From NCBI RefSeq assembly GCF_050908995.1, contig NC_135125.1, forward strand, positions 14,533,011 to 14,597,010: a stretch of 64,000 nt of DNA, read 5' to 3'. Source of the stretch: Andrena cerasifolii (lineage: Eukaryota; Arthropoda; Insecta; Hymenoptera; Andrenidae). The notes beneath the pieces are model-generated. The model searched no databases and had not been told where the DNA came from. It saw only the letters and a program-made list of their open reading frames with translations. A program made the translations under genes and the position numbers. Positions 36,667 to 48,396 of this stretch are shown one piece after another (positions within the stretch are counted from its first letter, which is position 1; the number at the start of each line of letters is the position of its first letter).

Positions 36667-38550
36667 ATGGCAGATAATCAACAGAGCAGATTTGAAAAGT
36701 CTCTCGGCCTGCTAACTACGCGTTTCGTCACTTTACTGCAGAAAGCGAAGGACGGCGTCCTCGATTTAAAAGTAGTAAGTGCCATCGTGAAATCGTTTGA
36801 TATAAAAAGTTAACCTGGCTGCTAGGTTAAGTTGTCGCGGGCGTACACGCCATTTCTAGCTTGCGGGAATTTTGAAATAAGTTACGCTAAAATCAATATT
36901 CCCACAACTTTGCTAATATTTCCTTTGAAAAGATCGCTTCTACCCTGCAGATCGTCCCAATTCAAAGTCACAGGGCTGATATGCTGCGAGCTTTCGCATC
37001 TCAACGTGCTATCCTACATAACCTAAAAAGAGGATAGAACGATCAGACGCGATTATATCAGATAATATGCAATATAGAATTTATGGTATTCTAGGCTGCC
37101 GATATTTTAGAAGTACGGCAGAAAAGACGAATTTATGACATTACCAACGTTCTAGAAGGTATCGGACTCATTGAGAAGAAAAGTAAAAATAGCATCCAAT
37201 GGAAGTACGTTTTTTCGTATTCATCATTTGTTATATATCTTCTTTTTGCACCGTTTGTATTTATTTTAAAATTAATTCCTACGTTCCTGATGTAACATGG
37301 TGTTTTAAATACTCCACTAGAGGGGCAGGCCCAGGTTGTAACACCCAAGAAGTTGGTGAGAAGTTGACTGACCTAAAAGATGAAATTAAAAAGTTGGAAG
37401 ACCATGAACAGTTGTTGGATATGCACACTCAATGGATTCAACAGAGTATAAAGAATATAGAGAATGATTTAATTAATAGAAAGTACGCGTACATTACGTA
37501 CGAAGATGTGAAAGAAAACTTTCCCGATGATTTTGTACTAGGAATTCAAGCTCCTCCTGATACAGAATTAAGCGTACCAAATATATCACAGGTATCGTGT
37601 CTTCTTAAAGCTGGAAAGATGCACGTGGCTTTATATACATTTCATCATATTTATGTTTCCGCTGTTAGACCTCGGAGGAAGACGAAAAAGAAATAAATTA
37701 TGAAATGTTTCTTAAAAGTAATTCCGGAGAGATTAAGGTCTACATGATTCAACCAGACTTAGCTAAAACGTACGATAATAAGATACTAGAGATGCGACTG
37801 CAAGAGGAAGCAAAGGGCACAAAGAGGGGCAAAGAGGAAGACGAGGAGAAGAAAGAAGAGAGTAATATTAAACCAAAGAGAAGAGTCGGAAGGTAAAGAA
37901 AGAAGGGTATAGAGAAATAAAGCGACTTGCTCTATTCGCATCAGAGATAGTAAGATAATATTTTTGACCTGCACAGAGCATATAGTAATAAATTAATAAT
38001 TGATCTTGTTAAGGGGATAAATAGATGTTAAGGAGAAATCTATTTGCTTGGTATAGATCATACAATACAGCGTTATCTTGCACGCGTATCTTGTGGTGCT
38101 ATCGATATGTTGCATAGTCCTCTTTGAATTTCAGGCCACCAAAAGGAGCTAGCAAACCTGATCCTGTCATATCTGACGAGGAAGAAGAAGATGACGCCGA
38201 ACTAATAGAAGCGAAGATTGTGCTTCGCGATGTTAGCACGTCAGGTAAATAACATACGCTCTTATGGTGTAAGTATAATAAATATCATATTTTTAATTAC
38301 ACTGTGTGATTTCAGATATCGTCCAAAAGGATTTAGAACTATTCGATCAATTTTATTCCGACAGTAAGTAAGAACATTACGATCTTTCGACAAACGTACG
38401 GTAATAATAACCTTTGCCATCTTGCAAACTTTGCTTTCAGTTTACGGACCATTAGTTAGATTAAGCCCGCCGCCCAACGAGAAGGATTATCACTTTAATC
38501 TTAGCGAAAACGAAGGGATTTCTGACTTGTTCGATATTACAGCAAAATGA
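36667..38550 (+). CDS. E2f: E2F transcription factor, E2F4/E2F5 type
   Basis: This is a cell-cycle transcription factor that binds DNA as a heterodimer with DP and is held by retinoblastoma-family pocket proteins. Exons 36667-36774, 37095-37204, 37321-37591, 37669-37892, 38135-38244, 38316-38363 and 38441-38550 give 326 residues. The winged-helix DNA-binding domain is residues about 11-73, with the RRIYDITNVLEGIGLI signature. A coiled-coil dimerisation segment (about 83-125) and marked box (about 127-200, VLGIQAPPDTELSVP) follow. An acidic and lysine-rich linker leads to the C-terminal pocket-binding motif about 292-326: IYGPLVRLSPPP, YHFNL, EGISDLFDI, very close to E2F4. The lack of a long N-terminal cyclin A-binding region also places it with E2F4/5, the class of fly E2f2. 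It lies in the same direction downstream of TAF2. Confidence 0.95.
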
Positions 38551-40439
38551 GTAATATGCTATGAGCTAAACGATTGGATGGTTTATAGATCAGACTGTGC
38601 CAATAATGTGCAAGATCGCAGAAAAAAAATTTGTTGACAATTTCTGAAGGCTGTTCTGTGTATATAATTTTAAAGAATGGATGTGGATAATGATCATTGG
38701 ATACATGCAGTATTTTTTTATTGTTAGAAATAGAAAAAATAGTGCAGAACTATAGAAAGAAAAAAGGAGAATTGTTTACACAGTCGATTTTGTTGGATCT
38801 TTATTTGATATAATAATAGGTAATTTTGACAGATTCTTTGTAATCTACGATGTGATTTATTTCTGTAGGTTTGCTTACAAATTCGAGCCTTATATGCATA
38901 CGAAACAAAAGCATCAGGTCTTTTATTTATAACAATCGCATATAAGGATGATAATAAAGAATTAAATATTTTTATGAATATTGTGTTTATAATTAACATT
39001 GCTTCTATAGACGTTCACAGATTTCTCATTGAACTACATAATTCTTTTATGTACACAAATTCAGATAAAAATCATTCGAGCCATCGTAACTGCACGATAG
39101 GGTGATATACAAGTACGCGTGTACTTGGATGCTGTTTACAATCCACTTTCTATATACATTATACGTTCGTTACTGCATTCAATGACATTTAATTAAGTTT
39201 GTGAATACTGTAGTTATTTAAGAGAAATAAAGTTTAAACGGAGAATATGGTACAAGCGAAAAGACTAAGACTGCCATAGTTCACTCGAAAGAGAAGACCA
39301 CATTTCTAGAAAGTTTGACTCGCTGTACAAATACAAATACAGATTATTTTAATCGGCAAACGTTTTGTTTTAAACCTTATCGCGACCCATTTAAGCTTCA
39401 CGGATTATACATTCAACAGCGGTCTGCACCTTGTTCAATTTCACCGACATCTAACACATTCCAACAATGTTTTTGTCCTCTCGTTACCTATCGTTATCGA
39501 TACCGTTTCATACGTAATCGAACGGCGACGCGTGGTGACTCGCATGATATATCAAACTGGCGGAAAAACTGCACTCGAAAGACGCGAAATTATCAAGGAC
39601 AGATAAGAATGGATCGACTAGTTTCGTCATCATTGGTGGATTTGCGCGCGTCGTCCCGCGAGTCCCGCGAGTCTCACCTCAGCCATTTGCCAGTATGCGC
39701 GTGTTTCCGGAGTAGTGAATCATTTCCAGATGTGTCAAGTGTGCGGGGCCGACATCTCATACGATACGAATCCGCGGTGCAGCGAGCTTCCTCGCGTCAC
39801 GTTCGAACAGACCGCGGTAACGAGCTAACGAGATCGACGTTTCGCCCACCGATCGAAAAAAGGTACGCTGAGCGAGTAAAATGCAGGGAACGAAAGAAAC
39901 GAGCACTGTACACGTCCCAACGAAGGTATTACATCATGAATCTTAACGAGTTCATGCCCCCCCTCGATAATTCATCAATACGCGAAATCGATAAATAGAA
40001 CGGCCACAAAAATGCATGACAATTCGGTTGACAAAAAGTTTGAGTGATGTTTCTCGATCGTGTATACTACTGTAGCGTATACATAGGCAAGCGCATCTCT
40101 ATTTCTGAAACATCGATTGCACGCGCTCACACGCGCTCTCTTGTTTGGCGCGCTACATCGCTCAGTCCGAACCGATCTGTCACGCGCCACGGGAAAAGCT
40201 TGCGTGCAGTTTGTAAAATATTTCCGAATGAAGCTATATAATGATGTAATACATATGCTGAGACAAATAAATCTTTGAAACGAAACCATAGTCTTGATTG
40301 TCTATTAAAATTTTAAGTTTCGCTCGATCCGTTTGTGGTTTCTGTCGCAAATCTTCTAGAGAAATCCTGCAATGAGTTTTCTCGGACATGTATTTTATGT
40401 ATAAATAAACTTGCTTGCATTTCAGTGACGACATTAGAA
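38551..40439. other. E2F 3' flank and upstream region of MPV17L
   Basis: The left part is AT-rich 3' sequence. A G+C-rich patch at about 39.5-39.9 kb contains CpG-dense sequence and a plus-strand open frame (39315-39998) that looks compositional, not coding. A pyrimidine tract and AG at 40425 would be the acceptor for a 5' UTR exon ending just before the MPV17L start, so the patch may hold its promoter and first non-coding exon. Confidence 0.45.
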
Positions 40440-41244
40440 ATGCGTGTTATTTTTGTAAAATTCCGCGAGGTATCGCAAAAGTATCCGATTGTAAGAGGGA
40501 TGGCTTCTTACACTATCATATGGCCAACAGGAAGTCTACTGCAACAGAAGCTTGCTGGAAATGAGGAATTGAATTACATACAAGCGTTGAGATTCAGCTT
40601 GTATGGTGGATTTTTTGTGGCCCCGACATTGTATTGTTGGATAAGATGCTCCTCGCATTTCTGGCCAAAATCGGATCTCAAATCTGCTATTACCAAAGTA
40701 TAATATTATTCGTTACAGCCGTTTCTCTATATAAGGTGGATTATATGAATAATCGGTGAAATTGATTTTTTAGGCTTTAATCGAACAAGTCACGTATAGT
40801 CCTACTGCGATGTGCTGTTTCTTCTTCGGTATGAACTTACTCGAACTGAAACCAGTAGCAGAATGTGTGGAAGAAGTTAAACAAAAGTTTTGGCCCACCT
40901 ACAAAGTAAACTTTATGCGCTATACATGCAATATATATATAATACATATCTATATAGTAAACGATGTAAAAATAATTCATTTTCAGATTGGTGTCTGCGT
41001 GTGGCCTGTACTACAAACTATCAACTTCTTCCTAATCCCAGAACACAATCGCGTAGTTTATGTAAGTTTTTGTAGTTTAATTTGGACGTCTTTTTTGTCC
41101 TACATGAAAGCATTGGAACAGAAGCGAATAGAAGCATTAAAAAATGACAGTAATACGAAACACAAAGATCATGAAGATAGTCTGAGTGTTGAAACCCTTG
41201 TACAAATAGAAGATCAAAGTAAACGAGTACCTGTTATAGAATGA
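40440..41244 (+). CDS. MPV17L: Mpv17-like membrane protein
   Basis: This is a Mpv17/PMP22-family four-helix membrane protein; vertebrate MPV17L is peroxisomal/mitochondrial and affects reactive oxygen metabolism. Exons 40440-40697, 40774-40905 and 40987-41244 give 215 residues. Family landmarks are KYPIVRGMASYTIIWPTGSL, LLQQKLAG, ALIEQVTYSPTAMCCFFFGM, VKQKFWPTYK, IGVCVWPVLQTINFFLIP and VYVSFCSLIWTSFLSYM. The C-terminal tail of about 45 residues is charged and has no counterpart in the core family. ATG 40440 is chosen because it lies just after a good acceptor (CATTTCAG, 40425) and aligns with the family start; an in-frame extension to 40335 is probably intron or UTR. It is convergent with MED15. 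Confidence 0.93.
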
Positions 41245-42188
41245 ACGTTCTTAGGGAATATTTTTAGCTGAATTTATTGAATTGTACATAAAATCTATTA
41301 TGCTGCATGAGAAGGTCAATTCAAGTGCCTGTCCTTTGCAGTGCAAGATGAGTTGAAAAACACAAGTGTACGTACATGTGTGCAATATGTGTCTGTATAT
41401 TGTAGTAGATAGAGTATAAAATTAATGACGCGATGCAATCATGAAAAGAAAATGGAAATCATGAACGTATGTAAAAAAGTGTTCCTTCGTCGAATTTAAT
41501 ATTTATTGCGAATTTATTGTTGACAATAACTTATATTTATTGTTAGTAAAAATAAATTAATTGTTGTTAAACAGCTGTTATTCAATATTTATCCTCATAT
41601 TTCTATGAATTTTTGTATTTTTCCTTATTTAGTGTTTAGGATTTATCGCTTCTTTCTGATATTCAACATGTCTCGCTACTGGCACCTAGCGATGCCACTC
41701 GTGAACTAAACTCCCCTCTCGAAATGTGCGTCATGGTCATGAACAGTCATGAACACTGATGCGGAAATGCACAGTGATGCCAGAAATGCCAGCATCGTGG
41801 TACGTGGGACAAATGCATACCCCCACCATGACGTACCGTTTCCCACTTTGCTGTGGTCGGGAGTTCAAATCCCAGTGCGGCGGTTCTAACTTCTCAGTAG
41901 AATAAACACTTGAAAATTATTAATTTGCAAAGCACTTTTTTTCTGAAAATTATTGCAGCTGGCTGACGTACGATGTTAGTCTTCCGCTGTTCTCCGTATA
42001 TACATAAACAGAAATAAACACATAATTGAAATCATGATTATAATTGTACACGAAAAAATGTAAATATTACAGATATAGTTACTCGATCAGGGCGGATTAA
42101 ATGTAGAAATAACAGACGCATGTATATGTCATCTATATTCATCTATAACTACTGCATGGTTATAAAATATTTAGCAAATAAGAACGTA
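41245..42188. other. Convergent intergenic region, MPV17L / MED15
   Basis: AT-rich 3' flanks with AATAAA near 41550. At 41745-41765 GTCATGAACA occurs twice in tandem. No gene was seen. Confidence 0.5.
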
Positions 42189-45100
42189 CTATAAACCCAT
42201 TAATACAGTGCTAGCGGCAACAGGGCTTTGCGAGGGTGCGCTAGCTTGTCGCACGCTCATTTCCCAAGTGTCCAACAATTGAGATACAGAGAAACGGCGC
42301 GGAAGCTTTGTTATACGCGCGTTCAACGCTTTTTGAACAGCACAGAGGAATGTCGTGGCATATTCGTGGGGTGCCATGACACAGCGCGGAGGTGTTAAGG
42401 GATAATCCGCGGGAACCGTGACTGATACTGGCGGAACGCACGGAAGATGACGATCATCCAGCCAGCATATCAACTGAATACACTTTGACCCATTTTGTTG
42501 TGCTGGATCAAGACTGACCTGTAAATAAATATAAAAATGTAATTACAGTTTTGTGCGTTAGATAAAATGACAGCTTGAAGGCAAATAAATTACCTTAAAC
42601 CGTTGATCTAACCGAGCTATTTCTCCTTGTAATACGTCCGGTATGTCGCTAGAGGACTCTTCTATTTTTTGCTTCTTTAGTGGCGGCGGTAAACTCCTAT
42701 TTGCATAGGTAATGTTTTATTAATAACACCTTGTAATATAATTATTTGTAAACGAACATAAATATTACTTACTTTATTTCTGGACCAAATAAAGCTTCTA
42801 AGCATGGACCAAAAGTACGCTGTAACGTGTGATTTACAACTGGACTTTGGAGGTGCGTGCTTACTGCTTCCAAGAGTGGACTGAAGAAGTGATGTTCTTT
42901 CAGAGTAGTTACAGGTGGTCCTACACTAGCGTCACTACGTTTGAAGTCCACTTTTTCGAGAACTGCCTCGCACTTCAGTAGTGTTTCCATCGGCATACGT
43001 TTACTAGGATTTGATAAAATCTCTAGCAGTTTCTTCATTTTACTTAATTTCTCGACATCTGTGAAATAAAGAAATATGTAAATGGTTGTGTGTGTGTGTG
43101 TGTGCGTGCGTGCGTGCGTGTGTTAATATCAATGCCAGTGTCGGAATTACTTACTTCCATCGTTACCCATTTTTGCAATCATTCTCCGTAAAGGTTCGAT
43201 GTATTTACTCAATTGTCTAACTTTATCTCTATATGCATGATCTTCCTGCTGTGGACTTGGGGTAGCTCCTACGCCTCCAGGTGTGTTTAAAGAACTGCTA
43301 GGAGACGGTGCCATGCCTTATTTAACACGAATTCGTTGTTAGAATTTTCATTCGCGATAATCAATTTGGTATTGGTAATCCTTATGTTGCAAATAATTTC
43401 AACATACCCACAGATCGTTGTGGCACTGCCATTATAGCATGTTGTGGACTTGGCGATGGAACTAACGCAGGAGATGCTACCATCTGATTACTGCAAAGTA
43501 AATTTTTTAACTATAATTTCAATTTTCGATACATGCCGAAATACTTATATGAGAATGCATTAACATGTTTGCAACAAGTGTTCTAAGATAATAACCTTGA
43601 CGGTGCACCTAAGCCAGCTGGACTTGGAGCCGATGGTGATGGGCTTTGTCGTAAAAACTGATTTGCTGTAACGTTCCGAGAACCTGGGAATCCAGTGTTT
43701 ATCATTTCACCTGGCTAAAATAGAATAAACACTTGTTAGCGCCTTAAAACGCTGGTGTTGATGCATCAATCTTTCATTCCTGTGTACCTTTCTTTGCATA
43801 TGACTTAATTGTTGCTGCATTTGAGCAGGACCTAATTGCCCTGGAGCAATTTGGCTCATCTGCTGCGGCATGCTGGTTGGAATTCCGCTTATAGATCCGC
43901 CAATTTGATTACCCATTTGATTGGACAATTGATTTTGCATTTGAGTCTGAAAGAGAACATAATTTCTTAGTTACTTCTAAATTTAGTATGATAAATTAGA
44001 AGTACACGCTTTACCAAAATAAATACATACCTGCATGTTTTGCTGCATTTGTCCAGTAGTGATTTGTCCCATTTGATTGGGTACTACTTGATTCATTTGT
44101 TGAGGAATATTTCCCTGTCCCATTTGATTCATCTGTGTCAACATTGCATTATTCTGCATCGTCTGAATTGGACCCATATGACTCATTGGACCATTAGCTT
44201 GGGCAGGCATCATACCCATCCCTTGCATTTTATTTTGCATACTTTGCATGGTCATAGGTTGTCCAGGACGTTGGTTTAAACTTTGTAATACTAAAAGATG
44301 AAATTATAGTACAAAATAAATTATTCATTGTCCATAAACGTTTAGTTATATCATTCTACAAAAATTTATTTTAAGTTTTAATGTAATTGCAGTAGAGTAT
44401 TCGTGCAGGGTCAATTGTAATTCGAGGTACAACCCAGAAAGCAGTGAATCTTCATCTTAGCAAGTACTTGTTGAATACACACGTGATCGTGTTCAACTTT
44501 CTCAAACAGTTTGTCCATAATATTATTACTTGGACCATACCGCTGCTGTCAACGTTTGCAAATAAATTCTATTGCAATAGAAGATTACCCCTTCCTCAAT
44601 TGTACACCTCATCTTATACATACAAAAAGATACAAGTACATTTTTCACAAAATATATACATATATATCTATATGTTCATTTTAATATATAATTCATTTGT
44701 ATAACTAAAAGGTAAATAATACTTTGAAAGATATAATTTGGAATTACATAAATGCATCATAAATAAAGAAAATATCTTCCTGCTGCCTAAATTCAAGTAT
44801 AAAGTTGCAATAGACATTATCTATAATCTCTTAATATATCTTGATAAGTTACAATATTAAGGTAATAATGTTTATTCGTCAAAACTCTCGTTTTCAATGG
44901 TAGTTCCTCCATTCAGAAATACCTGAAATGCTTCCATTAAAGGCAAATCAAAAAACGTTCTCAATTTCTCTTCTAGCGTATTTATGTACATTTTCTTTGC
45001 TTCTTTCGATACTACTGCATTGTATAGTATTTCATATTCAAGATTCTCAACTTCTATATTTTCATCCAATGCCAGCTCCACAACAATAATATCTTCAGAG

Positions 45101-47712
45101 TTCATTTGTTCCAAGCTTTTCGGCCATCCCTTTTCTTTTAGCAATACTTTTACGTTGTTCAAAGATTCATTTATTTGAAATTCTATATCATTATAAGTTT
45201 CTTTCACTTTATCGATAGCTTGGTATATAAATGTTAATCTGTGTACAAAAATCTCCAGTAAAAACTTGATCTTGCGTACTTTTCTAAGGACCCATGTTTC
45301 AATAGGATTGTAGACACCCCTTTCCATCTTGATATGAAACTGCGCTAAGTCTGGCAATCGGCTATGCCCTGAACTGACGTACCATTTGCGCAATAATTTA
45401 ATATATTCAAGCGTTATCTTGAATTTGATGCCTGGTATATGAGTTTCATTAATGGTAGGTTTATAAATATAACATACACGATTATCTTGTAATTTGACTG
45501 CCATGCCACACTGCTCTTTGACCTCTTGCGCAAGATCTGCATGTTCGCGTAATTCATGTTGCCATGCCTTATGCAATTCTTCTGCATCATTTCTATCATG
45601 AATGTACTGGTAAAATGCAGCATGAGATGGTGATTGATGCAATCTGTTACGTGTATCAGAATTATCTGAATCGTAAAGAACTTCACTTTCTGTGGAACTC
45701 TCGTAGTGTGAGTAATACAAATTAGTAAACTTTGACATCCTTGTAATTTTCTTATAAATTTGGCACGCGTGAAATTTTTAAGACAATTCTTCAATTTTTC
45801 CAGTAATAATAATTAGGTTGAGTTTCTTTCCTCTATGAAATAAAAGTATCCATTAGAATTGTTAATTCACAATATTGCACATAATAGATTCTTTAAATCT
45901 TATACCTTTGAGACAGTTCTTTCCAAAAAATAAATGTCTGACCTTAAGTATTATTCTACTATGTTGCTTAGTTTCTTAACGTGTATGTAACCTCTTTATG
46001 TATTGTTGACATTCAAGTGTTGGAAATGTGAAAACATATTATTGTTGTGAAATACTTCTTAGCGCTGTCCAAGCGAGAGTACGCGTGCTCTGTGGGCTTC
46101 TCCCACTCGCGTTTGCGTCGTCCGAGATACGCGCGGGTGCGACGTTAAAGAGACATCTATGAAGCTGCACATGACGTGCGTATTAGTGACACACGTCGCC
46201 GCAGCGAGCCAATGCTACTAATTGCGAAGTACTGCTGCATATTCCTCGCGAACATTGTGACGGGACGGAACGGTTGGAAAGGGAAGCAGGCGCGAGGGGT
46301 CCTACCCTGGGCAGTGCTCTCAGACACTGTATAAAATGCCATTAGAAATAATGATATATGTTGTAATATACAAAATGATAAATTCAGTATTATACTTAAA
46401 GATACATGCATTTCCTCATTGAAAATGTGAAGCAAACTTATACAAATATATCGCCGTTCCAGTGCAACAATGACGTAACCGCAAAAAAGTGATTTTTTAA
46501 GAGACGAAGATTGTGGAAAGATTAGATACATCTGAGACTAGTAACGTATTTATCTGAAAATTTGCAAATTTGCAGCCATGTCATTATTGCACTGGAAAGG
46601 CAATATAGAGACAAAGTATGTCAAATATTCTGATTTTTTAATCTATCTACAGATATATATATATATATATGTATATAAAAATAACAAAAATAGAGTTTAA
46701 GGCACCCTTCATTGCATGCACAAAGTGCAGTGTATATGTAATATGTAATATGTACTTCCTCTTATTTCTTAAAGTGGTTTCTTTTCCGCTGACAGTTATA
46801 TTGTTACTTATTGATATACAAAAATGTAATCATTTCTTAAAAAACATCCAGTGCTATTGTGAATTCATAGACTCACGATTTGTAGCCGTATTTGAAGGTG
46901 GTTGTTGGATTATTCCTTGAGGATTAGGTCCTGGTCCATTCATACCCATCATCTGATTGTTGCCAGTTCCTTGACGCGCCAATGTTTGTAACGCACCGAT
47001 CGGATCCGGCATTCCTTGATTCCCAGAGCCGGGTGTGCCTGAAGCAGCACCCCCTGCACCTTTCTTATTATCTAAAAATAAGCCATACATTACAAGGAAT
47101 TAATAGTTCCAGTTCTATGCACGTATACTTAAACATATATATTACTTAGTTCTCTGACGTGTAGGATCAGCCTGGCTACAAAACCTAGATATTCCTCCTG
47201 CAACAAAAGATTAGAACAAGTTTTAGATGAAGTTACGCAACAATAAGTTCTCCCAATACAGAAAATTAAGATGTTAATTTAGTGGTTTGTCAAAAAGTAT
47301 ACACCGCTGGATCTTTTTTTCCTCAAGAAATTCGACATATTATAAATTTCTTCTAAGACATTATGAAGAAGGATAAAAAAGGATTATAACAAACCTTAGT
47401 TTTTGCTTTTTGGAAAACATGATTTTCCATGTCAATACTATTTTTTGTTGTGGGCATTCCAGACATCTGAACAGCTTCATCTCTGTGTAGAAGATACAAA
47501 ACCTTTATCCAATTACTGTATACCTTTGATTTTCATGTAAAGATGATTTTTGTATGAATCCTTATCATTATCTCTTTGTATTAACAGGATCATTATGCTA
47601 ATGATGACAGTGTTTCACCATCTACACTTTATTAATGCAGATAAACTTACATTTTTGCAATTACGCTCTGTCGAAAGCTCTGTGTTCTCCAAGAATTCTC
47701 GTCTGTTGCCAT
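42189..47712 (-). CDS. MED15: Mediator complex subunit 15
   Basis: MED15 is the Mediator tail subunit that receives activator signals through its KIX domain. Exons: 47651-47712, 47395-47482, 47146-47197, 46877-47071, 44031-44290, 43788-43946, 43596-43714, 43408-43490, 43155-43316, 42773-43058, 42594-42696 and 42189-42518, giving 632 residues. The KIX domain is residues about 6-70: SWRTQSFRQSVIAKIDEAV, NSIDMENHVFQKAK, LGFVARLILHVREL. The middle is rich in Q, M, N, P and S (repeats of QMNQM and QQMSQ). The conserved C-terminal module has KLSKMKKLLEILSNPSKR, TLQRTFGPCLEALFGPEI, DVLQGEIARLDQRF, LICWLDDRHLPCVPP and PADYPLTPP, aligning to the end of human MED15. Intron 4 is 2586 bp and encloses an intronless ORF on the same strand. 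It is divergent from OTUD6B. Confidence 0.95.
43086..43122. repeat. TG/TGCG microsatellite
   Basis: A (TG)n run grading into (TGCG)n within MED15 intron 9. Confidence 0.85.
44872..45738 (-). CDS. Intronless 288-residue ORF nested in MED15 intron 4, unknown family
   Basis: This is a single uninterrupted frame of 288 codons on the MED15 strand, in otherwise AT-rich intron where such length is unexpected by chance. The protein looks real. It has an acidic, serine/tyrosine-rich N-terminus (ESSTESEVLYDSDNSD), a charged helical stretch (AEELHKAWQHELREHADLAQEV), an aromatic/basic centre (YIKLLRKWYVSSGHSRLPDL, WVLRKVRKIKFLLEIF) with no clear transmembrane span, and an acidic C-terminus. No family was recognised. 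AATAAA overlaps the stop codon (44871-44876, read on the minus strand), giving it its own possible polyadenylation signal, and a CpG-rich patch lies 300 bp upstream. It may be a retroposed or lineage-specific gene, or an alternative last exon of MED15; it has no obvious acceptor in frame. Confidence 0.7.
   Translation of the reverse strand: MSKFTNLYYSHYESSTESEVLYDSDNSDTRNRLHQSPSHAAFYQYIHDRNDAEELHKAWQHELREHADLAQEVKEQCGMAVKLQDNRVCYIYKPTINETHIPGIKFKITLEYIKLLRKWYVSSGHSRLPDLAQFHIKMERGVYNPIETWVLRKVRKIKFLLEIFVHRLTFIYQAIDKVKETYNDIEFQINESLNNVKVLLKEKGWPKSLEQMNSEDIIVVELALDENIEVENLEYEILYNAVVSKEAKKMYINTLEEKLRTFFDLPLMEAFQVFLNGGTTIENESFDE
46040..46310. promoter_or_regulatory. CpG-rich patch in MED15 intron 4
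   Basis: A G+C- and CpG-rich block in an AT-rich intron, about 300 bp upstream of the nested ORF start. It includes the near-palindrome AGAGTACGCGTGCTCT. It could be the promoter of the nested gene, an intronic enhancer or an inserted element; the sequence does not decide. Confidence 0.35.
46651..46676. repeat. TA microsatellite
   Basis: An (AT)n run of about 26 bp in MED15 intron 4. Confidence 0.7.
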
Positions 47713-48396
47713 TTTTAATGTTTAATAACGAACCCAACAGTAAAAATCAACTCGCAACTCTCCTTTATTGAAGTAACTAAATGACTATAAACAAGTATGC
47801 AGTAAACTACACCTACAAGCAACTTGAAGCAACGCAACTGTAGGTTGTTCTTTCTTTACGGCACGGTTTACGATATATAAAGATATATTTAAATGTAAAT
47901 AGTCTCTCCGTAATCAGGTTTCTATGAAAACGATACTTGTTTCATTGTTTTATGGCGGTAGATATCGTTTAATGCGATATAGGCTATAGTTTTGTATTAA
48001 AAAAACATTGCGCAAAAAGTTACGAATTAAAAATCAGCAACGTTAGGCCGGTATTCATAGTCGCTACTTATTCTTAAGCAAATGCTTAAGCATGCAGCAT
48101 CCTCTACTAACCTAGTAGCTTGTAAAGGATGCCGAATGCTTAAGCATTTGCTTAAGAATAAGTAGCGACTATGAATACCGGCCTTAAAAGCAGTTAAGTA
48201 ATTAATTTCATATGATTAATATAATATAAAATCTTTTGCGAAATTAGTGTCTTACATATTCGGCTTAAGTCAAAAGGGCAGGATTTGAGGCTTACCTAAC
48301 TTTACATAAAATATGGAGAATCGTTCATGAGAATGCCTTATCCCTCTTTAACCTTAAAACAGATGTATGATTTTCTAAATAACCTCTAAATTTAAA
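47713..48396. promoter_or_regulatory. Divergent intergenic region, MED15 / OTUD6B
   Basis: These 684 bp lie between two outward-facing starts. A 138-bp palindromic MITE sits near the middle (48046-48183), leaving about 330 bp on the MED15 side and 210 bp on the OTUD6B side. Confidence 0.55.
48046..48183. mobile_element. Palindromic PIF/Harbinger-type MITE
   Basis: The 138-bp element has perfect 48-bp terminal inverted repeats (48046-48093 and 48136-48183) beginning GGCCGGTATTCATAGTCGCT, around a 42-bp centre. It is flanked by TTA on both sides (48043-48045 and 48184-48186); a TWA trinucleotide target duplication is characteristic of PIF/Harbinger. The perfect arms imply a recent insertion or gene-conversion upkeep. 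No coding capacity. Confidence 0.88.

Noticed and set aside
39315..39998. 227-codon ORF as a protein-coding gene
   Set aside because: Low-complexity R/S composition, no family resemblance, no splice context; better explained by CpG-rich sequence lacking stops.
40335..40439. N-terminal extension of MPV17L in the same frame
   Set aside because: A pyrimidine-rich acceptor at 40425 and family alignment place the start at 40440; the extension is probably intron and UTR.
41850..41890. tRNA-like T-arm (GGGAGTTCAAATCCC)
   Set aside because: No matching acceptor stem, D-arm or A box could be paired upstream; at most a tRNA-derived fragment.
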